Shown here: in pieces, positions 17,001 through 24,944 of the stretch
Layout: every line of letters begins with the position of its first letter
How positions within the stretch are numbered: position 1 is the first letter of the stretch
Source of the DNA: Clostridiales bacterium mt11
GTDB lineage: Bacteria; Bacillota; Clostridia; Tissierellales; Tepidimicrobiaceae
NCBI GenBank assembly: GCA_001282665.1
Contig: LN874947.1
Location: forward strand, 1-64,000
Direction of reading: 5' to 3'
DNA length: 64,000 nt
The notes under the pieces: generated by a model
Told to the model about the DNA's origin: nothing
Databases searched by the model: none
What the model saw: the letters and a program-made list of their open reading frames with translations, nothing else
Translations under genes and position numbers: made by a program

Positions 17001-19449
17001 ATAATATTTGAGATTCAAAAAAGCCATCTAAACAGCCTAATTCTCTTGATGTTTCCATAGCCCTTTTAGCTTCCTTTAAAGACAAATCCGTTAAACTCTT
17101 TTTTAAATAGATTTCCCCGATACCTATATTAGCAGCTATAGTATACTCCCTTTCTCCCAGCCTTTCTCCTTCAGAGAAAAGTTCTCCATATATCTCTAAA
17201 GCTTTATCATTTTCCCCCTTTAGAAAATGAATTTTTCCTAAATTTTCTAATATTTCAAGCTTATGTTCAGATTCGCAATCCTTAGCTAGCTCATAAGACT
17301 CTTGCCATAAAACCATTGACTGAAAACTAAATATATTTTCATCTTTTTTTGCTTCTTTGACTATATAATCTAGTGCCTTATCTAGTTGATTGGAAGAAAT
17401 TAAATGATAGATTAACTCGTCTAATATTCCTCTATAGTTATCCATATATGTGTCTTCTAATAGCTGAGCCATCTCCTTATGAAGTTCAACTCTTTTTTCT
17501 TGTGGGATTTGATGATAGATAAGTTTTTTCAATTGAACGCTATTTATGTTATAGCTATATCCCCAGTCAGCAACTCTCTCATCTAATAACCTCATAGAAA
17601 TTAGATTGTCCAATTTTTTATTTAAATCCTCAATATCTATATCTAAAATTTTCAACAATGTTTTCTTTGACATAGAATCATTGTATATGGATATAACCTC
17701 CATTATATCCTTATATTCATCTTTTATTAGATTTAGCTGATTCTTCATAGCCTCATCTATACTGGAAGAAAAATAAATATCCGTGTATCTCTGAGTCTTT
17801 ATCTCCCAAAAACCTTCTGGATGCAAAAATAGCTCTCCAGTTAAATACAAATCTTTCATCATATATTCTATATACCTTGGATTACCTTGAGTTTCCTTTA
17901 ACATGACTGCAGAAAATTTCAATGGTTTATAGCTCATCCCTAATATATTTTGGATAAACTCTCCTATCTCTGATAAATCTAAATTAGTAACTGCTATTTC
18001 TTCAATATCTTTTTGAGCTCTCCATCTTTTAAAAAAGCTTTTTTCAATTGCCTCTTCTAATATCATCTTTTCATTAAAAGATATTATCAATATTATATTG
18101 CCTTTACTAATATTATTGATTATATAATCCAATAAAAATAAAAACTGGGCATTACAGTTTTCAATATTGTCTATAATTAAATATATAGGCTTGTCCTTAG
18201 AAATCTCTTCTAAATAATTAGTTATCCTATCATACAGCCTTAATCTTTCCCGCTCTCCACCTAAATCATTAAAAGAATCTATATCCAATAAAAATTTTAA
18301 TTCTGGCAACACCTTTATCAGTTCTTTTCCATATTTCTCTAGTATACCTTTTGGGACATCTTTAATAGTCTGACGTAAAATATTGGTTATTGGCTTTATA
18401 TCTATATTATCCTGCTCAGTAATCTCAGTATAATAGACATCTCTTCCTCTCATCTTTAAAATATGAGTTATTTCCTTGAGTAGCCTTGTCTTACCAACGC
18501 CTGTGCCACCATTTATTAGAATAGCTCTCCTATAACCCTTATCGATAATAAATTCATCATCAATCTTTAATATTCTTTCGATTTCCTTTTCTCTACCAAT
18601 TATTTTAGTATCAAAATTTAAGCTTCCTCTTTCTTCTACCAAATCACGTTTATAATCCATATTAAATAGATTTATTATGTTTTCAATTATTTCCTTTAAT
18701 GTACAATCTCTAGTAACAGGATTTTTCCTAATCAATATATTTATTATCCTATCTAAAAAAGCAATTTGGGAATCATTTAGCTTTTCTTTATATATATAAT
18801 TAAATTCTCTGTTATCAGATCTATAAAAATCCTCAGTTAATAGATATATCATTAACATTCCTAAAGAATATTTATCTGCATTTTTATTTACTACCTCTTC
18901 ATGCCCTAATATCACTTCTGGAGCAATAAAATATCTTGTTAAATCATCATAATCCGTATTTATAACTCTCTCATATATAGTTGCTAAATCCTTTATCTTA
19001 ATGGACTCATCTTCTAATAAAAAGATATTAGAAGGACTCAAATGTTTATATACTACTCCTCTATAATGTAAAAAATCCAAAACTGTACATATTTGTAGAA
19101 TTATATTCAACTTTTCCTTAAAGCCTAATTTATGAGATGATTTATCAAGACTAGGTGAGTCTATATATTCGGAAGTTGAATAATATTGCTTAATGCTTAA
19201 TTTTTTTCTATCTATCGTATTGATTATATTAAACCTATCACTTGTAAGTAAAAATTTATGTTTTATTTTCGATAATAGAATAAAATTATTGATAAAACAG
19301 TCTATAACATCGTTTTGCTTATCTACATTATAAAGTTTCATGTATAATTTTCTATCGTTATTCCAAAAATCTATTACTTCAAAAACAGAACTATATAAAT
19401 TATCCTCTAAGATCCTATCCACCTTATATCTGTTATCTATTAATTTCAT
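14065..19449 (-). CDS. Giant pseudokinase / ATPase / TPR / GAF / GGDEF signalling protein
   Basis: This is a 1794-residue soluble protein. Residues about 1-270 form a protein-kinase fold whose catalytic loop reads YKHLSPSN where HRDLKPEN is expected, so the catalytic Asp and Lys are lost: a probable pseudokinase. Residues about 290-560 are a STAND/AAA-type ATPase with Walker A GGTGVGKTRLL near 316 and Walker B YLIIDNIEN. Residues about 660-1240 are a TPR-like helical array. A GAF-like region (about 1290-1460) precedes a GGDEF domain (about 1460-1620) with intact RYGGDEF near 1538 and an RTTD product-inhibition site five residues before it; a second GAF-like domain ends the protein. The GGDEF part should make cyclic di-GMP (family knowledge). 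The input signal is unknown. Confidence 0.85.
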   Translation of the reverse strand: MKLIDNRYKVDRILEDNLYSSVFEVIDFWNNDRKLYMKLYNVDKQNDVIDCFINNFILLSKIKHKFLLTSDRFNIINTIDRKKLSIKQYYSTSEYIDSPSLDKSSHKLGFKEKLNIILQICTVLDFLHYRGVVYKHLSPSNIFLLEDESIKIKDLATIYERVINTDYDDLTRYFIAPEVILGHEEVVNKNADKYSLGMLMIYLLTEDFYRSDNREFNYIYKEKLNDSQIAFLDRIINILIRKNPVTRDCTLKEIIENIINLFNMDYKRDLVEERGSLNFDTKIIGREKEIERILKIDDEFIIDKGYRRAILINGGTGVGKTRLLKEITHILKMRGRDVYYTEITEQDNIDIKPITNILRQTIKDVPKGILEKYGKELIKVLPELKFLLDIDSFNDLGGERERLRLYDRITNYLEEISKDKPIYLIIDNIENCNAQFLFLLDYIINNISKGNIILIISFNEKMILEEAIEKSFFKRWRAQKDIEEIAVTNLDLSEIGEFIQNILGMSYKPLKFSAVMLKETQGNPRYIEYMMKDLYLTGELFLHPEGFWEIKTQRYTDIYFSSSIDEAMKNQLNLIKDEYKDIMEVISIYNDSMSKKTLLKILDIDIEDLNKKLDNLISMRLLDERVADWGYSYNINSVQLKKLIYHQIPQEKRVELHKEMAQLLEDTYMDNYRGILDELIYHLISSNQLDKALDYIVKEAKKDENIFSFQSMVLWQESYELAKDCESEHKLEILENLGKIHFLKGENDKALEIYGELFSEGERLGEREYTIAANIGIGEIYLKKSLTDLSLKEAKRAMETSRELGCLDGFFESQILYNKILLNDGKIEEVEKNMEKLLELALEYELNRHLGNIYNIMGLIEYYRGNVGNAILKYEESIEAFHEIGEFIDSTKPINNTANIYSQHGEFDKAMKYYEKGLGIVEKYDVLNVKLVFLNNIGSAYLNLYDYDKAKKYIEEARITAIEVEDTNMVFMTHINLGLIYLLTGDYEQSYNFYIILKEIYVNTQAFNFEVISFYYNYLGEFYYIFGNWDEALKYSQKAMDDYKEFSNIEYLMIKTRIVLIEYFKDGLYNKKYIEGIRAEIRSMNLYFHRRKVLLDLAIIPFLERDYEYVLDILKEDSELEKDYFVPSFNYIRKILLYGIRQYGYGYEDKIILEEDMKKYNLHFIDIFANKLLGFKYFEDGKYYQAINYLLEALDIIYRLIRNIPNRDMQISYIKSRKGDIIKLKLSEVIYEAFGKKLDYLCIDDLNSNDNIEKYFNYKSLLRLMNDDEFIKITETSYLYEGTEGINSIETLIQNLTGNYEFNLKLILKYLAKETFAQRGYILLYDEKNNKYLPITTLNGDVEWLPNENLLALANRYERGILINDNLGENIIGLHREFLPRDTRALICIPITVSRMNNIHMKKERRKSKVVNVQRNEGYIYLETDRIFNRFDETRYMLSSSLSQIVYMNIENYKLKILSTIDKLTGTYTRKHFENELNKILNEAKRSGECFALLMVDIDRFKNINDTYGHRKGDEVLSKIGYCLLSSIRTTDIIGRYGGDEFIIILKNVEEEDAVKIAEKIKKNIDKISISKLEDPITISVGISMFPKHSQFKEELVEKADQALYRAKEKGKDMMVWDTHLSNTINRVDKLAGILSGSINQDQRHVLSILDVIDLVKESGEKSEKIYKFLGRLIETLEAESSALIELDYEKTSNTYARSRLTQQWVDDFSINYDIVKRVMDNKKGEYLIDWESVKEVDVLLNTPNWKSVMAIPLVTNGKLNGVVYVTVPIKEKEFDYNSYNLAKTLCGIFSTVI

Positions 19450-19503
19450 AACATATTCCCCTTTATTAACTTATACAAATTCATAATAAATAACGTAATA
19501 TCT

Positions 19504-19947
19504 TTAATTATCTTTCATTGCAGTATATAAAGATTCAAGTCCTTTGTTTAGAGCAATCTTTTCTTCTTCTGTTAATCCACTCATCTTTGCTTCTAAGAAT
19601 CTAACCCTCTCTTGAAGAACCTTCTCTACAATTTCATACCCAATAGGCAATACTTCTATTCTAACAACCCTTTTATCTTTTTCATCTTTTTTTCTTATGA
19701 CAAGTTTACTATTCTCCATTCTATCAATTAAATCGGTTATAGTGCTACAAGCTAAAGCCATTTTTTGACTCAATTCACCTATAGTCAATTCACCATTGTT
19801 TATAAGAATTTGTAATGCAGTAAATTGAGGTACTGTAATATTGAAATCGTTTAATATTTCCCTGCCCTTTAATCGTATAATATAATCAATCTTTCTTAAA
19901 TGTCTTTCAATACTAACAACATTTTCACACAAACCTTTGTCTTCCAA
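19504..19947 (-). CDS. MarR-family transcriptional regulator
   Basis: A 147-residue winged-helix regulator with the MarR core (residues about 25-130; ITVPQFTALQILINNGELTIGELSQKMALACSTITDLIDRMENSKLVIRK region, wing with DEKDKRVVRIEV). The start is TTG with TGGAGGAG upstream. It sits 54 bases upstream of the giant signalling gene and downstream of the lipid kinase. MarR proteins usually sense phenolics, oxidants or antibiotics; no exporter gene lies directly beside it, so the target is unknown. Confidence 0.9.
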   Translation of the reverse strand: MEDKGLCENVVSIERHLRKIDYIIRLKGREILNDFNITVPQFTALQILINNGELTIGELSQKMALACSTITDLIDRMENSKLVIRKKDEKDKRVVRIEVLPIGYEIVEKVLQERVRFLEAKMSGLTEEEKIALNKGLESLYTAMKDN

Positions 19948-20005
19948 AACATCTCCTCCAGAATACTTATTTTCATCTACTCTTTATATTAGATGAACTT
20001 TTAAC

Positions 20006-20893
20006 TTATGGTACAAATATCTTAAAACCATCTGGTTCTACTTCAAAAGTGGCTGGCAGCTTTCCTCCATATTCTCCATCAATATCGATGGTAACTTCCT
20101 CTTCAGTTTCCACCTTAATTCTCTTAGATTTAAAATAGGATACATTTGGGTGGTTTACATGTTCTCCTTTAAATATATTGATAAATATTTGGGCTAAATC
20201 TCCTACTTCTGACTTCTTTATAATCACTACATCTAAATAGCCATCAGATACACTAGCATCAGGAGCTAACCTTTTAAATCCGCCTATAGAAGCACTATTG
20301 GATATTAAAAATAATAAAATATCCTCTTCTTTTGTATACTCTTCAGATTCAAACCTTACCCTTATAGGATCAAATTTTTGTTTTGGTATTTCCTTTACCC
20401 CTTCCATATAGTAGGCCATTCTACCAAAAACAGCCTTCACCTCAGGTTGCACTTGATAGCCTACATTAGTCAAAAGTCCACTAGCTGCTACGTTTATAAA
20501 ATATTCATCATTAACCTTTCCCAAATCCACATTGATTACCTTTTCATCTCTAATCATTCTAAAGAAATCATCCATATTCTTTGGTATTCCCATATGGTTA
20601 GCAAAATCATTTACTGTCCCTGCTGATAAAATGGCTACAGGAATTTTTCTTTCACTTTTGGCTATACCTTTTGCCACCTCGTTTACAGTACCATCTCCAC
20701 CACAGGCCACGATAAAATCCCAACCCTCGTTGCAGGACTTTATGGTTTCCATCATTGCATCATCTTTTTGTTCAGTATTAAACTTCGCTACAATATATCC
20801 ATCGTTTATTAATAAATTACATAGGTAATCCAACTTTCTTTGAATTATTTGTCTTCCAGAAGAAGGATTACATATTATCTTCGCTTTCTTCAT
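20006..20893 (-). CDS. Diacylglycerol/lipid kinase, YegS-DgkB family
   Basis: A 295-residue member of the DAGK catalytic family, which phosphorylates diacylglycerol or related lipids at the membrane face. NPSSGR at the N terminus and VACGGDGTVNEVAKGI near residue 60-75 form the nucleotide-binding site; ISNSASIGGFKRLAPDASVSDG precedes the C-terminal beta domain. ATG 20893 is preferred; a TTG at 20905 abuts its possible ribosome site. It follows the glycerophosphodiesterase gene by 26 bases, so the two probably form a lipid-turnover operon. Confidence 0.9.
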   Translation of the reverse strand: MKKAKIICNPSSGRQIIQRKLDYLCNLLINDGYIVAKFNTEQKDDAMMETIKSCNEGWDFIVACGGDGTVNEVAKGIAKSERKIPVAILSAGTVNDFANHMGIPKNMDDFFRMIRDEKVINVDLGKVNDEYFINVAASGLLTNVGYQVQPEVKAVFGRMAYYMEGVKEIPKQKFDPIRVRFESEEYTKEEDILLFLISNSASIGGFKRLAPDASVSDGYLDVVIIKKSEVGDLAQIFINIFKGEHVNHPNVSYFKSKRIKVETEEEVTIDIDGEYGGKLPATFEVEPDGFKIFVP

Positions 20894-20919
20894 CTTGTAT
20901 ATCAACCTTTCATAGCTAT

Positions 20920-21648
20920 TTAATCATGAAAAATTTTTTTGCATATATCTGGACAATCAGTTATAACACCGTCTACATTAAATAATTTCATAAGTTTAAG
21001 TTCTTCTTCCCCGTTAACTGTAAAAGGATTTACTTTAATCCCATTTTGTTGGCATTGTTTAACAACTTCTTTATTAATGGTTAAAAATAATGGGTGTATA
21101 GCCGATGCCCCAACACTTTTTGCGTACTCCCAAGGCTCAAGCATACCTGCTATATATAGTATACCAGTCTTAAATTCTTTGGCAATATTTTTAATGTAAG
21201 CTAAACTATAGTGATTAAAGGAAGATATTATAGTCTGCTCCACTAAATCGTAGGCTTTAACTACATTTATTACATCTTCTTCAATTTTATCATAAAATAT
21301 TGGTCCATTCTTAACTTCTATATTCAATAATATATCTTCTTTTTTAACAAATTCTAATACTTCTTCCAGCAGAGGAACTTTTTCACCTATAAAATCTTTA
21401 GAAAACCAGCTACCTGCATCTAGAGCTTTGATCTCCTTTAAACTTAAATCCTTAATAAAACCTTTACCATTTGTAGTTCTATCCACCTTTTCATCATGGC
21501 ATACTATTAAATGCCCATCTTTACTCTTATGCACATCTATTTCAATACCATCTGCTCCCATTTCCACTGCTTTAATGTATGAAGAAAATGTATTCTCAGG
21601 AGCATATTTTGAAGCACCTCTGTGACCATAAGTTATTGCATTACCCAT
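20920..21648 (-). CDS. Glycerophosphodiester phosphodiesterase
   Basis: This 242-residue TIM-barrel enzyme cleaves glycerophosphodiesters to glycerol-3-phosphate and an alcohol. The family metal/catalytic signature is complete: GHRGASKYAPENT (residues 8-20), GADGIEIDVHKSKDG with the metal ligands, and VCHDEKVDRTTNG. It lacks a signal peptide and is cytoplasmic, like UgpQ. RBS AAGGGGG, ATG start. It is cotranscribed with the downstream lipid kinase (inference from spacing). Confidence 0.93.
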   Translation of the reverse strand: MGNAITYGHRGASKYAPENTFSSYIKAVEMGADGIEIDVHKSKDGHLIVCHDEKVDRTTNGKGFIKDLSLKEIKALDAGSWFSKDFIGEKVPLLEEVLEFVKKEDILLNIEVKNGPIFYDKIEEDVINVVKAYDLVEQTIISSFNHYSLAYIKNIAKEFKTGILYIAGMLEPWEYAKSVGASAIHPLFLTINKEVVKQCQQNGIKVNPFTVNGEEELKLMKLFNVDGVITDCPDICKKIFHD

Positions 21649-21746
21649 ATAATTTCCCCCTTATATATATTCCTATATACTATCTATATTCACCAAAATT
21701 TATTATTTCCCTTCTATTTCTTTTTAAGAATTTTACAATTTTAGAT

Positions 21747-21772
21747 AAAAGAGAACCCAGCGGGTTCTCTTA
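21747..21772 (-). terminator. Terminator after the DUF948 gene
   Basis: On the minus strand AAGAGAACCC-GCT-GGGTTCTCTT is followed by TTTATC. It ends the leftward 63-residue/YtxH/DUF948 gene group. Confidence 0.85.
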
Positions 21773-21779
21773 ATAAAGG

Positions 21780-22232
21780 TTATCGATTTTTGAATGCATT
21801 TTTTATTATATCTATTATTTCCATAACTAATTTTATGTAATCTGTTACATTCTTAACATTATCCTGAATAGTTACGGCAGTATCACTTACACTATCACTT
21901 ACTAAATCAATGGCATCAAATATCTTTTCACTAGTAGTATCCAATTTGTTTGTAATAGAGCTTGCATTGGTCATTAAATCTGTTACTTCTGGCGATACAT
22001 TTTCTATTAATTCTTTTACATCTTCGGTTATACAATTTAAATTGGTACTAATTTCAGGAAGCTGTTTTAAAGTAGTATTAATTTCTTTTTCATTTTTCTC
22101 TGCTATCTTTTTAGCATTTGAAACCAATTTATTGGCATTTTTTATTAGCACAATTAAATATCCTAATAAACCTATTCCTAATAAATATAAGATAAACGTT
22201 AATAATTCTTGTATTGTTATAGTAGCGGTCAT
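21780..22232 (-). CDS. DUF948-type membrane-anchored coiled-coil protein
   Basis: This 150-residue protein has an N-terminal membrane helix (about residues 5-28, LLTFILYLLGIGLLGYLIVL) followed by a long amphipathic coiled coil rich in N, T, D and V (about 30-145). This is the DUF948 pattern, usually found next to a YtxH gene as here. Function is unknown; in Firmicutes the pair is often linked to general stress. ATG 22232 is chosen because TAGGTG lies seven bases upstream; GTG and ATG triplets at 22241/22238 fall within that site. Confidence 0.75.
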   Translation of the reverse strand: MTATITIQELLTFILYLLGIGLLGYLIVLIKNANKLVSNAKKIAEKNEKEINTTLKQLPEISTNLNCITEDVKELIENVSPEVTDLMTNASSITNKLDTTSEKIFDAIDLVSDSVSDTAVTIQDNVKNVTDYIKLVMEIIDIIKNAFKNR

Positions 22233-22244
22233 AAGCATCACCTA

Positions 22245-22634
22245 CTACATTTCTTCGTTATTATCGGAATCTTGTTGTACCTCTATTTCAGTTTCTTCTT
22301 CTAATTTATCAGAGCCTATCTCTACTTCAAACATATCCCTATCCTTAAATTCCTCTACTTTTTCTTTTATCTCTTTTTTAAGTTTTGCTTCTCCTTCTTT
22401 AATTGCATCTACTGAATCTTTAACAGTTTTTTTAACATTTTGTGCTGCTCCTTTAGTCTTTTTGCTTATATCTTCTCTAGTTTCTTTACCCGATTTTGGA
22501 GCCAAGATTACTCCTGTGACAGCCCCTACTACAGTACCAACTGCAGTCCCTACAGCTATCTTCTTAGCAGTCTCCTTTTTTTGTTGCCTTTCTTTCTCTT
22601 TTCTTCTTTGATCTAAAACTTCGCCTAATTTCAT
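22245..22634 (-). CDS. YtxH domain protein
   Basis: A 129-residue small protein with a basic start (QRRKEKERQQKKETAKK), a glycine-rich hydrophobic helix (about residues 25-48, VGTAVGTVVGAVTGVILAP) ending in the YtxH signature LAPKSGKETREDI, and an acidic coiled tail. YtxH proteins are membrane-associated and often stress induced; the biochemical role is unknown. ATG 22634 is preceded by AAAGGGGAG; upstream in-frame sequence lacks such a site. Adjacent to and probably co-expressed with the DUF948 gene. Confidence 0.85.
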   Translation of the reverse strand: MKLGEVLDQRRKEKERQQKKETAKKIAVGTAVGTVVGAVTGVILAPKSGKETREDISKKTKGAAQNVKKTVKDSVDAIKEGEAKLKKEIKEKVEEFKDRDMFEVEIGSDKLEEETEIEVQQDSDNNEEM

Positions 22635-22754
22635 ATATATTCTCCCCTTTTCTGTAGTATTTTTAATATGAACATTAATTACCCTGAAGTAGGACTTTTT
22701 AATCAGTTCTATTGTCAATTTTATAAGTTATAAGGGAGATATTCAAGTATAAAT

Positions 22755-22946
22755 TTATTTATTGTCGATTTTTTTCAATATTTCTTGTAATTTGCTAGCT
22801 TGATATCCTGATTCCTCAGCAAAAGTTCTAAATAATTCTGATACTTCCACATCCTGAACATTTTTAGCATACATTTCATAATCTCTAACCATCTCTTGTG
22901 CATCTAATATCTTTTTTTTCAATACTTCTTTTGTATTTAATTCCAT
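22755..22946 (-). CDS. Small helical protein resembling half a ferritin-like domain
   Basis: This 63-residue protein has ATG with GGAGGTAC upstream. It is predicted to be two helices with spaced acidic residues (MVRDYEMYAKNVQDVEVSELFRTFAEES). The E...DYE.YA...D.E....F...AEE pattern recalls the helix pairs of rubrerythrin and other ferritin-like proteins, but there is no complete four-helix set and no second metal-binding motif. It could dimerise to make one site (inference). It precedes the YtxH gene by 120 bases. I do not recognise a named family. Confidence 0.6.
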   Translation of the reverse strand: MELNTKEVLKKKILDAQEMVRDYEMYAKNVQDVEVSELFRTFAEESGYQASKLQEILKKIDNK

Positions 22947-23179
22947 ACTTGTACCTCCGTATCTTTCATTTTATAATCTCATGATAGTATTTTGTTCATA
23001 TTAAGTAATTTTTATGTAATTATTACTAGATTTTTTATCTTGTTAAAACATTGGTTAAAATAAATATATTTTCAAAATTATCAATCTTATACTTTAAATA
23101 ATTAATATTTATATTATAATATGAATTACAGCTATTATTTTGAGTGTCGAAATATTCCAGTTAAGGGGGCAAGATTATT

Positions 23180-24943
23180 ATGAATGCTTTTAAAACTTTA
23201 AGAGACTTTTTTAATGAACATAAGTTGAGTTACTTGGTTGGAATAGTTTGGTTGATATTAATCGACTCTGTTCAACTGATGGTTCCACAGATATTAAGAA
23301 AAGCTACCAACCTATTTCAACAGGGAAATTTAAAATTTCAAGAACTTATAAGATACAGTCTACTCATCTTATTAACCGGTTTAATAATTGCCATAGGAAG
23401 ATATTTTTGGCGAATTTATATTCTAGGAACTTCAAGAAAGATGGAATATTATTTAAGGCATAAACTTTTTAATCATTTGTTAACCCTATCCCCTAATTAT
23501 TTTAATACCCATAAAACTGGGGACTTAATGGCTCATGCTACTAATGATATTAACGCTGTGAGAGCTGCTTTGGGACAAGGGATTATTATGATTGTTGATT
23601 CCATATTCTTGACTATACTAACCGTTATAATGATGGTTAGAACTACTAATCCAAAGCTTACTTTTATTGCTTTATTTACTTTACCTTTTCTAACCTTTGT
23701 AGTAAGCAAGTTTGGTAAAGTCATACATAAAAGGTTTCGTTCAGTACAAGAAGCATTTTCTGATTTAACCGATATTACTCAAGAAAATTTCGCAGGAATT
23801 CGAGTCATCAAATCCTTTGTGCAAGAAGATTTAGCAACGGATAAATTTACTGAAGTAAATAAAAACAACTTAGATAAAAATCTGCAATTAGTAAGAATAT
23901 CTGGTACTTTTCATCCATTGATACAATTTATTGCTTCCATTAGCTTTCTAGTTGTTATCATATATGGTGGAAGACTTGTAATACTAGACACCATAACTTT
24001 AGGGGATTTTATTGCCTTTAATAATTACCTAGGTCTTTTAATATGGCCTATGATGGCTGTAGGTTGGGTTATTAATCTATTACAAAGAGGCAAAGCCTCT
24101 ATGGAAAGAATTAATACCATACTAGACGAAACTCCTGAAATTGTAGACTCTAAACAAGCTATTTCATTAGATAATGTAGATGGTAAAATACAATTTAAGA
24201 ATGTCTATTTTAAATATCCTGGAGGAACAGATTATGTGTTGAAAGATATTAGTTTTGATATTGAAGCTGGTAAAACCTTAGCCATAGTTGGTAGAACAGG
24301 CAGTGGAAAAACCACCTTAGTAAATTTACTTTTAAGGCTCTATGAGCTAGATGAAGGAAATATACTATTAGATGGTAAGGACATAAACCATATTAAAATT
24401 AAATCCTTACGAGAGAATATTAGCTATGTACCCCAAGATAATTTCTTATTCTCTACAACTATTAAAGACAATATTGGATTTGCCCTTGATAGAAGTATAA
24501 CTGAAGACGAAATGATCGAAGCCTCTAAAGCGGCAGAAGTTTATGATAATATTATAGATTTTCCTCATGGCTTTGATACCATTTTAGGTGAAAGGGGAGT
24601 TACCTTATCGGGAGGTCAAAAACAGAGAGTATCCATAGCTCGAGCTATAGCAAAGGATGCACCTATATTGATCTTAGACGATAGCTTGTCTAGTGTGGAT
24701 ACAGAAACTGAGGAAAGAATATTAAATAATTTAGAGAATCTTTTATATAAGAAAACGACGATTATAATCAGTCATAGAATATCTACCATTAAAGATGCTG
24801 ATGAGATTATTGTATTAGATGATGGAAAGATTATAGAACAAGGAAATCACGATGATTTAATAAATATCGATGGATTATATAAATATTTATATGAAAAGCA
24901 ACTCCTAGAAGAAAAAATATATAAAGAGCAATTGGAGGGATAA
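23180..24943 (+). CDS. ABC multidrug exporter half-transporter A (YheI/LmrC-like)
   Basis: This 587-residue protein joins a six-helix membrane domain (about residues 15-310) to an ATPase domain (about 340-580). Walker A GRTGSGKTT is near 370, signature LSGGQ near 475, and Walker B LILDDSLSSVD near 498 has Asp in place of the catalytic Glu. It therefore supplies a degenerate Walker B but a canonical signature. The partner encoded one base downstream shows the opposite pattern, the hallmark of heterodimeric exporters such as YheI/YheH, LmrCD and TM287/288. RBS AAGGGGG, ATG start. Confidence 0.93.
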   Translation: MNAFKTLRDFFNEHKLSYLVGIVWLILIDSVQLMVPQILRKATNLFQQGNLKFQELIRYSLLILLTGLIIAIGRYFWRIYILGTSRKMEYYLRHKLFNHLLTLSPNYFNTHKTGDLMAHATNDINAVRAALGQGIIMIVDSIFLTILTVIMMVRTTNPKLTFIALFTLPFLTFVVSKFGKVIHKRFRSVQEAFSDLTDITQENFAGIRVIKSFVQEDLATDKFTEVNKNNLDKNLQLVRISGTFHPLIQFIASISFLVVIIYGGRLVILDTITLGDFIAFNNYLGLLIWPMMAVGWVINLLQRGKASMERINTILDETPEIVDSKQAISLDNVDGKIQFKNVYFKYPGGTDYVLKDISFDIEAGKTLAIVGRTGSGKTTLVNLLLRLYELDEGNILLDGKDINHIKIKSLRENISYVPQDNFLFSTTIKDNIGFALDRSITEDEMIEASKAAEVYDNIIDFPHGFDTILGERGVTLSGGQKQRVSIARAIAKDAPILILDDSLSSVDTETEERILNNLENLLYKKTTIIISHRISTIKDADEIIVLDDGKIIEQGNHDDLINIDGLYKYLYEKQLLEEKIYKEQLEG

Positions 24944-24944
24944 T

